Positions 40,446 to 48,636 of a DNA stretch of 64,000 nt are shown here, one piece after another (within the stretch, counting starts at the first letter, position 1; each line of letters begins with the position of its first letter). Under the pieces are notes generated by a model. That model saw nothing but the letters and a program-made list of their open reading frames with translations. It was not told the DNA's origin and did no database searches. Location of the stretch: contig NZ_BDFD01000012.1 in assembly GCF_001895085.1 (NCBI RefSeq), positions 1-64,000 on the forward strand. Reading direction: 5' to 3'. The translations under genes and the position numbers were made by a program. Origin of the DNA: Mariprofundus micogutta. GTDB taxonomy: Bacteria > Pseudomonadota > Zetaproteobacteria > Mariprofundales > Mariprofundaceae.

Positions 40446-40916
40446 TTAATCTTCACCGTAGAAAAGTGTCGGGTTGATCTGCCATAGTACCGCCCAGCCG
40501 GATTCCCTTTTTTCCAGACAGAGCACGCCACCATTACGAAAATGCACAACCTCACGATTTACATCACCGGAAAGGAGTAGCCCTGCCAGGCGCTGCATAT
40601 ACGGCAGATGCCCGACCAGCATGACATCGTCTGACATCGATGCGAAATGCGCCGACCATGTGGATGGATCATCATTCGGAGCCAGATCGAGCGTCTTCTC
40701 AACCGGCAAACCGCCCCAGGCTTCGGCAAACATCTCGGCAGTTTGCAGGGCACGTAATTTACCACTGTGCAGAATTCTTGCTGGCCTCGGCTTCTCAAAC
40801 AGACTCAGAAACCCTGCAGTACGGGTGACATCTTCCCTGCCCTGTTCCGATAATGGCCTTGCTACATCTTCACTCTCGTCTTTTGCCAAACCATGTTGCA
40901 CCAGATATACCCGCAT
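40446..40916 (-). CDS. sixA: SixA-like phosphohistidine phosphatase
   Basis: A 156-residue histidine phosphatase superfamily protein. The catalytic His is in VQHGLA, the variant with Gln for Arg often seen in SixA-like proteins outside enterics. SGKLRALQTAE holds a conserved Arg and VGHLPYMQRL holds the second His. SixA removes phosphate from phospho-His of Hpt domains or NPr. The ATG at 40916 has AAGGAG five bases upstream; a TTG 18 bases further up is unlikely. The nearby hybrid kinases could be substrates, but that is inference. Confidence 0.85.
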   Translation of the reverse strand: MRVYLVQHGLAKDESEDVARPLSEQGREDVTRTAGFLSLFEKPRPARILHSGKLRALQTAEMFAEAWGGLPVEKTLDLAPNDDPSTWSAHFASMSDDVMLVGHLPYMQRLAGLLLSGDVNREVVHFRNGGVLCLEKRESGWAVLWQINPTLFYGED

Positions 40917-40945
40917 GATTTTCTCCTTATACAAACCGACTATAT

Positions 40946-40961
40946 TTCACCACAAAGCACG
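40946..40961. repeat. Single arm of a dispersed TTCACCAC element
   Basis: TTCACCACAAAGCACG matches the outer arm of the elements at 41812 and 56431. No matching right arm is seen close by, so it is a remnant or chance match. Confidence 0.4.
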
Positions 40962-41055
40962 TAGTAGATGTTCTATTTAATAGCAATAATGACCTTGCTG
41001 ACAGATTAGGCCACAATACGGGCATCATTCAACTGTTACCCGGAGAAGCGTAGGC

Positions 41056-41808
41056 ATGGTAAAAATTAAAACCCCTGAAGAAATCGAAGCCATGAAACCT
41101 GCATGTCAGCATGCTGCAGATACACTGGTGATGATTGAGCCATACATTAAAGCAGGGATAACTACCGATGAGATCAATGATCTGGTGCATGAATTCACCA
41201 TCAAAGCTGGCGGCATTCCTGCGCCGTTGAATTATCACGGCTTTCCTAAATCGGTCTGCACTTCGGTGAACCACGTTGTCTGTCATGGTATCCCAAGCGC
41301 CAAAAAGCTCTCGAATGGCGATATCATTAATGTTGATGTCACCACTATTCTTGATGGCTGGCATGGCGATAACAGTAAAACGTTCTTTGTTGGTGAGCCC
41401 AAGGTTCGCGCGCGCAAGGTTGTTGAAGTGGCTGAAAAAGCACTGCAGATCGGAATCGATGTCGTGCGCCCCGGTGCCACTCTTGGTGATATCGGTCATG
41501 CCATTCAAAGCTATGTTGAAGGCGAGAAGTGTTCAGTTGTGCGCGAGTACTGTGGCCACGGCATTGGGCGCGTCTTTCATGAAGAACCGCAAGTATTGCA
41601 CTACGGCAAACCCGGCACAGGGCTTACGCTGAAAGAAGGTATGGTATTCACCATTGAACCGATGGTGAATGTGGGCAAAGCTGCAGTAAAACTTCTAGGC
41701 GATCACTGGACTGTCGTCACACGTGATAAGTCACTTTCTGCCCAATTCGAGCATACACTGACTGTCACCAAAACCGGCTGCGAAATACTTACTATTCCAA
41801 GCGCTTAA
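41056..41808 (+). CDS. map: Methionine aminopeptidase, type I
   Basis: A 250-residue metal enzyme that removes the start methionine from new proteins. The five metal ligands are visible: the two Asp in VDVTTILDGWHGDNS, His in CGHGIGRVFHEEP, Glu in FTIEPMV and Glu in QFEHTLTV. HGFPKSVCTSVNHVVCHGIP is the family substrate loop. Length equals type Ia bacterial enzymes. GGAG precedes the ATG. It is a single gene with no rpsB or glnD neighbour. Confidence 0.97.
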   Translation: MVKIKTPEEIEAMKPACQHAADTLVMIEPYIKAGITTDEINDLVHEFTIKAGGIPAPLNYHGFPKSVCTSVNHVVCHGIPSAKKLSNGDIINVDVTTILDGWHGDNSKTFFVGEPKVRARKVVEVAEKALQIGIDVVRPGATLGDIGHAIQSYVEGEKCSVVREYCGHGIGRVFHEEPQVLHYGKPGTGLTLKEGMVFTIEPMVNVGKAAVKLLGDHWTVVTRDKSLSAQFEHTLTVTKTGCEILTIPSA

Positions 41809-41811
41809 CCT

Positions 41812-41958
41812 TTCACCACAGAAGACATCAGGTGAATTTCGCCTAGGGGACGAAGAGCTCGAAACAAGTCAGTAGAAAGCACATTACCTTTGTTCAATCC
41901 GCACTATTTTCTACTTTGTTTATTTAATTTTTGTGGCCTTCGTGATCTTCGTGGTGAA
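41812..41958. repeat. 147-bp TTCACCAC inverted-repeat element
   Basis: The stretch between map and typA starts with TTCACCAC and ends with its exact complement GTGGTGAA (41951-41958). The inner sequences continue the pairing imperfectly (CAGAAGA against TCTTCGTG). No protein is encoded. The outer sequence is shared with the element at 56431, so this is a small dispersed non-coding repeat. Confidence 0.6.
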
Positions 41959-42033
41959 TAAATAAATCATATTACTTCCATAAAGGTGGTGAAGCGCTAC
42001 TATGCGCGCCACTTTTGATTCGAGGTACACAAT

Positions 42034-43851
42034 ATGTCCCGCAAGCTACGTAACATCGCCATCATCGCCCACGTGGATCATGGCAAAACAACTCTGGTTG
42101 ATGAACTGCTCAAGCAGTCCGGCACGATGGATAGTCTGCGCGCCGACATGGAAACATGTGTCATGGATTCTAACGACCTCGAAAAAGAGCGTGGCATTAC
42201 CATCACCGCCAAGAACACTGCCATTCGCTATGGTGACACCCACATCAACATTATCGACACCCCTGGCCATGCCGACTTCGGCGGCGAAGTGGAACGTGTA
42301 CTGAATATGGTTGATGGTGTTGTCCTGCTGGTTGATGCCCGTGAAGGTCCGATGCCACAGACCAAGTTTGTAACCTCAAAAGCTCTGGCGCTGGGCCTGA
42401 AGCCAATTGTTGTAGTTAATAAAATCGACCGTGAAGGCTCTGATCCCGATGCCGTGGTTGATCTCACTTTTGACCTGTTTGCATCGCTTGGTGCTACAGA
42501 TGAACAGCTGGAGTTCCCGGTTGTTTATGCCTCCGCTAAAAACGGTTACGGCATGCTTGATCTGAATGAAGAGTCCGACAATCTGATCTGCCTGTTTGAT
42601 ACGATTCTTGAGCATGTTCAAGCGCCTGAAGGCGATTCCGAAGCACCATTGCAGATGTTAGCCACCACTCTGGACTGGGATGAATACATTGGCCGTATCG
42701 TTATTGGCCGTATTGCAAATGGTCGCGTCAAAACAGGTGAAGAAATCACTGTTGTGCATGCCGATTCTTCAAAAGAAAACTTTAAGGTCACCAAATTGCT
42801 TGGTTTCCTTGGCCTGAACCGCATTGAAATTCAGGAAGCAGAAGCCGGTGATATTGTTGCTATTGCGGGTATCGAACATATCAATATCGGTGAAACGATT
42901 GCTTCCAAAGAGAATCCCATTGCACTGCCGGTGATCCACGTGGATGAACCAACGCTGTCCATGGAACTGCATGTGAACAATTCTCCGCTGGCTGGTACTG
43001 AAGGAAAATTCATCACCACACGTCAGATCCGTGACCGCCTGATGCGTGAAATTCGCACCAACGTAGCCATGCGTGTTGAAGAAACCGACTCTGCAGATGT
43101 CTACAAAATATCCGGCCGTGGCGAACTGCATATTGGTATTCTTCTGGAAACCATGCGTCGTGAAGGCTTTGAAATGGCTGTATCACGTCCGACAGTGATT
43201 ATTCGTACGGTTGACGGTGTTAAACAGGAACCATACGAACATGTAACCGTTGATGTGGAAGCTGAATTTCAGGGTGCAGTTATTGAAAAACTGGGTAAAC
43301 GAGGCGCTGAAATGACCTCTATGGAAAGCAATAAGGATGGCTCTACCCGTATTGAGTTCATGTCCCCTACCCGCAGCCTGATCGGTTATACATCAGAATT
43401 CCTTACCGATACCCGTGGTACAGGCATCATGCATCATGTATTCCACTCCTATGGCGCATATATCGGTGCCCTGCCGGGTCGTACCAACGGTGTATTGATC
43501 TCCATGGAAAATGGCGAATCTGTTGCCTTTGCCCTGTGGAAACTGCAGGAACGCGGCAAGATGTTTATCGGTTCCGGCCAGAAACTGTATGAAGGCATGA
43601 TCATCGGTATCAACAGCCGTGACTCAGATATGACTGTGAATCCGATCAAGGAAAAGAAACTGACCAATGTTCGTGCATCCGGTAAAGATGAGTCCATTGA
43701 TCTGGTGCCACCTCTGAACCTGAGTCTGGAACGAGCAATCGAATTCATTGCAGATGATGAGTTGGTGGAAATCACTCCGACTTCGATTCGTCTGCGCAAG
43801 CGATTCCTTAAAGAACACGAACGCAAACGTGCAACACCTAAAGGTTCTTGA
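42034..43851 (+). CDS. typA: GTP-binding ribosome-associated protein TypA/BipA
   Basis: A 605-residue translational GTPase that acts on ribosome assembly and stress or cold adaptation. The G motifs are [35 protein letters not shown] and [15 protein letters not shown]-like domains III and V and the BipA-specific C-terminal domain follow ([17 protein letters not shown]). GAGGT precedes the ATG. The stop TGA (43849-43851) lies within the right end of a TnpB element, so the last codons may have been altered by the insertion. Length is normal for the family. Confidence 0.96.
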   Translation: MSRKLRNIAIIAHVDHGKTTLVDELLKQSGTMDSLRADMETCVMDSNDLEKERGITITAKNTAIRYGDTHINIIDTPGHADFGGEVERVLNMVDGVVLLVDAREGPMPQTKFVTSKALALGLKPIVVVNKIDREGSDPDAVVDLTFDLFASLGATDEQLEFPVVYASAKNGYGMLDLNEESDNLICLFDTILEHVQAPEGDSEAPLQMLATTLDWDEYIGRIVIGRIANGRVKTGEEITVVHADSSKENFKVTKLLGFLGLNRIEIQEAEAGDIVAIAGIEHINIGETIASKENPIALPVIHVDEPTLSMELHVNNSPLAGTEGKFITTRQIRDRLMREIRTNVAMRVEETDSADVYKISGRGELHIGILLETMRREGFEMAVSRPTVIIRTVDGVKQEPYEHVTVDVEAEFQGAVIEKLGKRGAEMTSMESNKDGSTRIEFMSPTRSLIGYTSEFLTDTRGTGIMHHVFHSYGAYIGALPGRTNGVLISMENGESVAFALWKLQERGKMFIGSGQKLYEGMIIGINSRDSDMTVNPIKEKKLTNVRASGKDESIDLVPPLNLSLERAIEFIADDELVEITPTSIRLRKRFLKEHERKRATPKGS

Positions 43852-44050
43852 CATCCTCCCACGAATAAATATGGGATTCCCAAAACCGCTCATGCAGCTA
43901 ATGGAAGAGGTCGCATCGCTGCACCTCTGGTTCCTGCTTCGTTGGGAGCGTAACCGCCTATCCCTTCACAGGCTTGAACGGCATACCCTGCCGCTAGAAT
44001 ATTTTTTGCAGCGTTCACATCGGCGTTTTCAGTATGGCCACAGGCCATGC
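43848..44050 (-). ncRNA. Candidate TnpB guide RNA (omega RNA / reRNA)
   Basis: In this family the guide RNA scaffold is transcribed from the 3' end of tnpB through the right end, and its guide is read from DNA beyond that end. Here this region holds the right-end hairpin and the terminal GTCAA. The expected guide would be the reverse complement of about 43828-43847, the last codons of typA. The 5' limit is arbitrary. Confidence 0.4.
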
Positions 44051-45110
44051 ATGAAAACTGTGCTTGGGTTTGTCGGTTCACCTTGTCGGTGAACCCACAG
44101 GCCGAGCATTTCCGTGATGTGTTACGCGGATTAATCAGAATCACCTGACCTCCGCGCCAACGCTGTTTGTACTCCAATTGCCGGTAAAACTCGAACCAAC
44201 CCATATCGAGAATGGATCGGTTGAGTCCTGCTTTCTGCCGGACGTTGGTGCATGGCTCATCGATTGAGCCTTTTGCAGATGCCGTCATGTTTTTTGTACG
44301 CAGATCTTCAAGCACGATTACCGCGTGGTTTTTGCTGATAATCGTTGTTGCCTTGTGGATTGCGTCATTTCGGGCATCTGCGATTTTGATATGCAGGCGA
44401 GTGATCCGTTCGCGCTGCTTTTTCCAGTTGTTTGAGAATTTAGTTTTGCGGGCAAGCTTACGTTGCTCTCTGGCCAGTTTTTTAGCGAGCCTTTTAAGTG
44501 GTTTTGAGCCTTCAAAAACTGAACCGTCGGACAGGGTTGCAAGATTCACCACGCCCCGGTCAATGCCGGTTACCATTGAAGATTGATGGATCGGTTCAGC
44601 GATTTCTCTCGCTGTCAGGATAGACACAAACCAGTGTTTCCCGCGCCGGGAAACGGTTGCGCTTCGGATTAAACCTTCAATGGGGCGAGACTGGCGAAAC
44701 CGTACCAATCCGATTTTCGGAAGAAAGACACGATTTCCCTCAACCCGGACAGATTGTGGGAACCTGAATGAATCATTTGATCCTTTTTTCTTGAATCTAG
44801 GCATACGCTTTAGCGGCTGCTTGCGATCAAAACCATCGCTGAAAGCCCGGTCCAAATCCTTGAGGCACTGCTGCAGGACTTGCGATTGAACTTGCGCCAG
44901 AAAGCCAAACTCATCCGATTTCTTCCAGAGAGTGAGCCACCAGGCTGATTCGTTATATCGCATGATTGGCTGCTTATCCGTGAGTCGCTGCAAGTTTATG
45001 GAAAGCATTTTATTCCAGAGGAATCGCCTACATCCAGCGAATTCAGCAAACGATTGCCGCTGACTTTCAGTTGGCTCAAGTCTGAACTTATATGCTTTCA
45101 AAATCTGCAT
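43890..45110 (-). CDS. tnpB: TnpB RNA-guided endonuclease (IS605 OrfB family)
   Basis: A 406-residue protein. It has an N-terminal helix-turn-helix-like part (KAYKFRLEPTESQRQSF) and a RuvC nuclease with Asp in GIDRGVVN, Glu in IVLEDLRTKNM and Asp in ENADVNAAKNI. A zinc ribbon with two Cys pairs (CSACG and CMACG) is also present. All catalytic residues are intact. TnpB cuts DNA guided by its omega RNA and favours retention of its element. The ATG at 45110 lies inside a perfect palindrome; the 11 codons upstream in frame run through that palindrome and are not supported. The gene is antisense to typA and follows it directly. Confidence 0.93.
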   Translation of the reverse strand: MQILKAYKFRLEPTESQRQSFAEFAGCRRFLWNKMLSINLQRLTDKQPIMRYNESAWWLTLWKKSDEFGFLAQVQSQVLQQCLKDLDRAFSDGFDRKQPLKRMPRFKKKGSNDSFRFPQSVRVEGNRVFLPKIGLVRFRQSRPIEGLIRSATVSRRGKHWFVSILTAREIAEPIHQSSMVTGIDRGVVNLATLSDGSVFEGSKPLKRLAKKLAREQRKLARKTKFSNNWKKQRERITRLHIKIADARNDAIHKATTIISKNHAVIVLEDLRTKNMTASAKGSIDEPCTNVRQKAGLNRSILDMGWFEFYRQLEYKQRWRGGQVILINPRNTSRKCSACGFTDKVNRQTQAQFSCMACGHTENADVNAAKNILAAGYAVQACEGIGGYAPNEAGTRGAAMRPLPLAA

Positions 45111-45132
45111 GGTGTACGATCGTACACCATGC
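45107..45132. repeat. 26-bp perfect palindrome over the tnpB start codon
   Basis: Thirteen bases GCATGGTGTACGA (45107-45119) are followed by their exact complement (45120-45132). The tnpB start codon (45110-45108, minus strand) is inside it. It could be the left-end hairpin recognised by the transposase, an operator or a translation-blocking RNA hairpin. Confidence 0.85.
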
Positions 45133-45264
45133 CAAAACAGCATTCAAGAGCAAAGGCACACCTTTTATACCCCACAGATAATAGCCGCTTCGGGGCTACA
45201 CTGATCAGTGGGCTTTACGGTGTTTTTATCATAAATAACAAGAGTGCCTTCAGGGGCGCCCTTT

Positions 45265-46329
45265 TTATTCGTCTGCATCACATAGCTCAATGGGATCTTT
45301 CATCCATGATGGCATTTCAAGTTGCTTGAGCCGGCCGATGATTGCCTGTTCCTGCACAAAGATAAATCGATAGATGGTCTCCCTTTTAATCGTCGCCGGT
45401 TTGAACCTGATACCCAGTCGGTATTCCGAATCCACTTCTTTTGCCCAGCAAACGATAGCCTCTCCACACTTCATCAGCTCGCTACCCAGTTTGAATGCAC
45501 AACTAAGTTTTTCGTTATGTAACAGAGCTGCATTCTCATCAATTAATTTCAAGCCAAGACCGGTACAGGAGAGATCTATAATATTGGCATGGATAACTTC
45601 ACCACGGTGATTCAATGAGATAGGTAAGGCCCTGGCCAGTTTTACCCGAACATCTTTTCTGCGCTCTCTAAGACTTACCTCAGCGCCGGTAATCTCCAGA
45701 CATATCTTATCTTCAAATTTGTTCACACCACAAACCATCAGGTTATGTGCACGATCCAGACTTGAAATCAATGCAGTGTTGGAACCCGCTGAAGCTGCAA
45801 ACATGGTGATCAGATCTTTATTCTGGGAAACCCAAAGGTACTTCTTCTTATCAAAACCTCTGAATTCAACTTTCGCTGCAACCGGAATCTCATCAAAGTA
45901 GTTGTGCAGGCGAACTGTACCGGTCTGTTGCCAATTCAGTTTCAGTTCAGCCAACACCCTCTGCTTCACCTCTTCATCGAGCGCCCCCTGCCAGCGCTGA
46001 TCAGCAGCATCGATAATCGCGGCTTGCAGTATATTGAAGTGCTCAACAGATTCGGAAAACAGTCGCACCTGCTTTTTAATATTGCCTGTATCTGTTGTTT
46101 CGATCAGATGCTGAACACTGAGCCACTCACAGCGCAACAGGGCTGAGAGTATATGCCCCACCGAGACATTGGACTGCAACAGAGATACCGCCAGGCTGCC
46201 CATGGAGCGCTCCACCTCTTCGCCCAGAATCACACGTGCAACCATCTGGGTCGTAGATGACTGTACAGCTGGAAGCTCGTGCTCCAGATTCTGAATGATA
46301 TCCTTCAACATTTTAGCACGTATTGTCAT
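45265..46329 (-). CDS. PilZ-domain protein with long uncharacterised N-terminal region
   Basis: A 354-residue protein. The C-terminal third is a PilZ domain with RxxxR (in RRKDVR) and D-x-S-x-x-G (DLSCTGLG), so c-di-GMP binding is expected. The first 130 residues are helical, with no family that I recognise. Residues about 140-220 (RLHNYFDEIPVAAKVEFRGF...) resemble a flagellar-brake (YcgR-N-like) beta domain before PilZ; this is a weak assignment. It stands alone, downstream of prfB on the same strand. No membrane segment is visible. Confidence 0.8.
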   Translation of the reverse strand: MTIRAKMLKDIIQNLEHELPAVQSSTTQMVARVILGEEVERSMGSLAVSLLQSNVSVGHILSALLRCEWLSVQHLIETTDTGNIKKQVRLFSESVEHFNILQAAIIDAADQRWQGALDEEVKQRVLAELKLNWQQTGTVRLHNYFDEIPVAAKVEFRGFDKKKYLWVSQNKDLITMFAASAGSNTALISSLDRAHNLMVCGVNKFEDKICLEITGAEVSLRERRKDVRVKLARALPISLNHRGEVIHANIIDLSCTGLGLKLIDENAALLHNEKLSCAFKLGSELMKCGEAIVCWAKEVDSEYRLGIRFKPATIKRETIYRFIFVQEQAIIGRLKQLEMPSWMKDPIELCDADE

Positions 46330-46417
46330 TGACTCGGGTTACCTCACAGGGCTATCCCAAGTCTTTAGCATGCCTTATGCCATCTTTGGCGGATTATACA
46401 GAAATCATTGCCGGGAT

Positions 46418-47543
46418 TTATTCGCTATTTTCGCCTCTGCGGATGCCCATCAGCTCTGCATTGATAAATGCATCAATATCACCATCGAGAAAAGCCTGTG
46501 TATTGCCCGTTTCCATTCCTGTTCTTAAATCCTTGATACGGGATTGATCCAGCACATAAGAACGAATCTGGTGGCCCCAACCGATATCAGTCTTGGTATC
46601 TTCAAGGGCCTGTTTCTCGGCGTTCTGTTTATTGAGTTCATGCTCATAGAGGCGTGCCTTGAGCATACTCCAGGCAGCAGCCTTGTTTTTATGCTGTGAA
46701 CGGTCATTTTGACACTGCACCACGATATTTGTTGGCAGATGCGTCAGACGCACAGCTGAATCGGTTTTATTAATATGCTGACCACCGGCACCACTGGCAC
46801 GGTAGGTATCAATGCGCACATCAGACGGATCAATATCAATGTCGATTTCACGATCAATATCCGGATAGGCGAATACCGATGAGAACGAGGTGTGACGACG
46901 GTTGCCCGAATCAAATGGAGATTTGCGCACCAGCCTGTGCACGCCGATCTCGGCTTTCAGAAACCCATAAGCATATTCGCCCTTGATCGATACCGTCACA
47001 GATTTAATACCCGCCTCTTCTCCGGCAGTGCATTCCATCAACTCGGTCTTGAATCCCTTGCGCTCAGCCCAGCGCAGATACATACGCAGCAGCATTTCAG
47101 CCCAGTCCTGTGCCTCTGTGCCACCTGAGCCGGAGTTGATATCGAGGAATGCCGATTCGGCATCGGTTTCACCGCCGAGCATCTGGGCAAGTTCAAGCCC
47201 TTCCAGCTGGGGTTGCACACCATCGAGCACTTCAACAGCTTCAATCTGGGAATCGCGGTCACCCTCTTCCACTCCCATTTCAAATAGCGTGGATGCATCA
47301 TCGAGTTCGCTGAGTGCCTGCTTGTATTCATCAAGTACTTTTTCAACACGCGCTCGATCCTGCATCAGGCGCTGTGCCTCTTCGGCATTATCCCACAGCG
47401 TGGGATCTTCGATGCGAGCGTTTAATTCGCGCAGATCCTCTTCTTTGGCTTCGACGTCAAAGTGACCTCCGCATGGCATCCAGTCTGCTGGCATAATCTT
47501 CCGCCCGCGTTCTGAATCCTGAAATCTGATCTTCGATGCTCAT
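46418..47543 (-). CDS. prfB: Peptide chain release factor 2 with programmed +1 frameshift
   Basis: RF2 of 374 residues made from two frames. The first starts at ATG 47543 (GGAG seven bases upstream) and gives 28 codons to CTT-TGA (TGA at 47459-47457). Slipping one base at CTT continues as L-D-V-E-A-K-E-E-D in the second frame to 46418. The stop-codon recognition tripeptide SPF is in RKSPFDSGN and the peptidyl-hydrolysis GGQ is in [16 protein letters not shown]2 terminates at UGA and UAA. The in-frame UGA makes it self-regulated, as in E. coli. The neighbours hslR (divergent) and the PilZ gene are unrelated. Confidence 0.97.
47456..47472 (-). promoter_or_regulatory. prfB programmed frameshift signal
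   Basis: On the minus strand: CGG AGG TCA CTT TGA C. The internal Shine-Dalgarno-like GGAGG is followed by TCA, then the slip codon CTT and the stop TGA with C after it. This is the arrangement used for +1 slippage in bacterial RF2 genes; here one codon separates the AGG from CTT. Confidence 0.95.
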
Positions 47544-47666
47544 CGTTTAACTCCAAAAAAGCTTGTTTCTCAAAGGAGGTGGAAGTTACCTGTTCGCCGT
47601 ACCAAATCAACCAGCGAATGCAGATCAGGTATGGCATACAGCACTTACGCACTCTAGCGTTGCGGC

Positions 47667-48056
47667 ATGTCCAAAAACTCTGTACGTATCGACAAATGGC
47701 TATGGGCTGCACGTTTTTTTAAAACGCGCGGGCTGGCAACTGAAATGGTTAGTGGCGGTCATGTACAGATGAATGGTGAACGCGTTAAAGCATCGCGTGC
47801 TGTGAAAATCGGGGACCGCTTAAACATAGTACGCAATCAGGAAACCTATGTAGTCACGATAACCGCTTTGGCTGAAAAACGCGGCTCAGCGACTATTGCA
47901 CAAACGCTGTACCAGGAAACCGAAGAGAGTCAAAAGTCCCGGGAAGAACAAAACCAGTTGCGCAAGCTCAATGCTGCCAGCGCCCCCGCGCCGGACAAAC
48001 GCCCTGACAAAAAAGCCCGCCGCCAGATTATCCGCTTCAGAAGACGAGAAGATTAA
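47667..48056 (+). CDS. hslR: Ribosome-associated heat shock protein Hsp15 (S4 domain)
   Basis: A 129-residue RNA-binding protein. The S4 domain spans residues 4-65 (VRIDKWLWAARFFKTRGLA; SGGHVQMNGERVKASRAVKIGD) and a basic tail ends in RRQIIRFRRRED. Hsp15 binds free 50S subunits carrying a stalled nascent chain and helps recycle them. Length is near the E. coli protein (133). It is divergent from prfB and converges on nsrR with a six-base gap. No good ribosome site is visible. Confidence 0.93.
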   Translation: MSKNSVRIDKWLWAARFFKTRGLATEMVSGGHVQMNGERVKASRAVKIGDRLNIVRNQETYVVTITALAEKRGSATIAQTLYQETEESQKSREEQNQLRKLNAASAPAPDKRPDKKARRQIIRFRRRED

Positions 48057-48062
48057 CCAGAG

Positions 48063-48458
48063 TTATAGAATATCTGCCAGAGACTGCTCTTCGAGCACCT
48101 GCATAAAAGCCCGCCGCGCTTTATATAATACGCCCATTAAGCTGCAGTTATCAATCAGCGGACAGGTATTGGTATCACGAGAAAAACATTCCTGAATATT
48201 CATATGGGGTTCAGTCAGAATCACCACATCCGCAATCATGATTTCCTCCGGTTTTTTTGCCAGACGCATACCGCCCGATTTACCACGCACAGTCTGAATA
48301 AAGCCGTGCGCCCCCAGATTATGCACCACCTTCACCATATGATTTCGCGACACGCCATAGTGGTCGGTGATTTCTGAAACCGTAACCAGTCGATCCGGGT
48401 TTTTGCCGATATAAAGCAAAGCACGGAGCGAGTAATCGGTATATGAAGTAAGCTGCAT
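48063..48458 (-). CDS. nsrR: Rrf2-family nitric-oxide-sensing repressor NsrR
   Basis: A 131-residue winged-helix repressor that opens with the Rrf2 signature MQLTSYTDYSLRALLYI. The recognition helix region is YGVSRNHMVKVVHNLG, then VRGKSGGMRLAK. Three Cys (91, 99, 105) can bind an Fe-S cluster as in NsrR; the spacing differs slightly from the E. coli protein. NO destroys the cluster and lifts repression. The gene is divergent from hcp, a standard NsrR target, and a site matching the NsrR half-consensus lies between them. No ribosome site is clear. Confidence 0.92.
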   Translation of the reverse strand: MQLTSYTDYSLRALLYIGKNPDRLVTVSEITDHYGVSRNHMVKVVHNLGAHGFIQTVRGKSGGMRLAKKPEEIMIADVVILTEPHMNIQECFSRDTNTCPLIDNCSLMGVLYKARRAFMQVLEEQSLADIL

Positions 48459-48477
48459 AATCGAAACATATATTCTA

Positions 48478-48506
48478 TTGACAACTTTTCCAAGCGTCTT
48501 TAACTT
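48478..48506 (+). promoter_or_regulatory. Candidate sigma70 promoter of hcp
   Basis: A perfect -35 TTGACA (48478-48483) is followed after 17 bases by TAACTT (48501-48506), a weak -10 matching at three of six positions. A weak -10 with a perfect -35 suits a regulated gene. The NsrR-like site starts at 48502, over the -10. Confidence 0.6.
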
Positions 48507-48524
48507 GCACGCCTAATGCATCTT
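48502..48524. promoter_or_regulatory. Candidate NsrR operator
   Basis: The right half TAATGCATCTT (48514-48524) matches 10 of 11 bases of the NsrR consensus half AAATGCATCTT. The left half (48502-48512) matches about 6 of 11 in the expected 11-1-11 layout. It overlaps the hcp -10, so binding would block RNA polymerase. Confidence 0.65.
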
Positions 48525-48636
48525 TAAAGGAAGTGAAGAGCATCTGTCAACCAGTCACACCAGTGCCACATGATCAGGCAACAAATGATCGCACAGCATG
48601 ACTTCCAACCACTTAATCTAGAGGAGTTAATCGCTT

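Larger units (their letters stand above)
43848..45132 (-). mobile_element. IS200/IS605-group element carrying tnpB only
   Basis: On the minus strand the right end reads GGGAGGATGTCAA, ending at 43848. Just inside it is a hairpin (TCCCA at 43857-43861 with TGGGA at 43872-43876), as in right ends of this group. A 26-base perfect palindrome at 45107-45132 lies at the other side. The true left end may be further right (up to about 45240) and is not fixed. There is no tnpA, so it depends on a helper transposase in trans. No target duplication is expected for this group. Confidence 0.75.

Noticed and set aside
40880-40916. Gln in place of Arg in the RHG motif of the SixA-like protein as a sign of inactivity
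   Set aside because: QHG is frequent in SixA-like proteins outside enteric bacteria, and the other catalytic residues are present.
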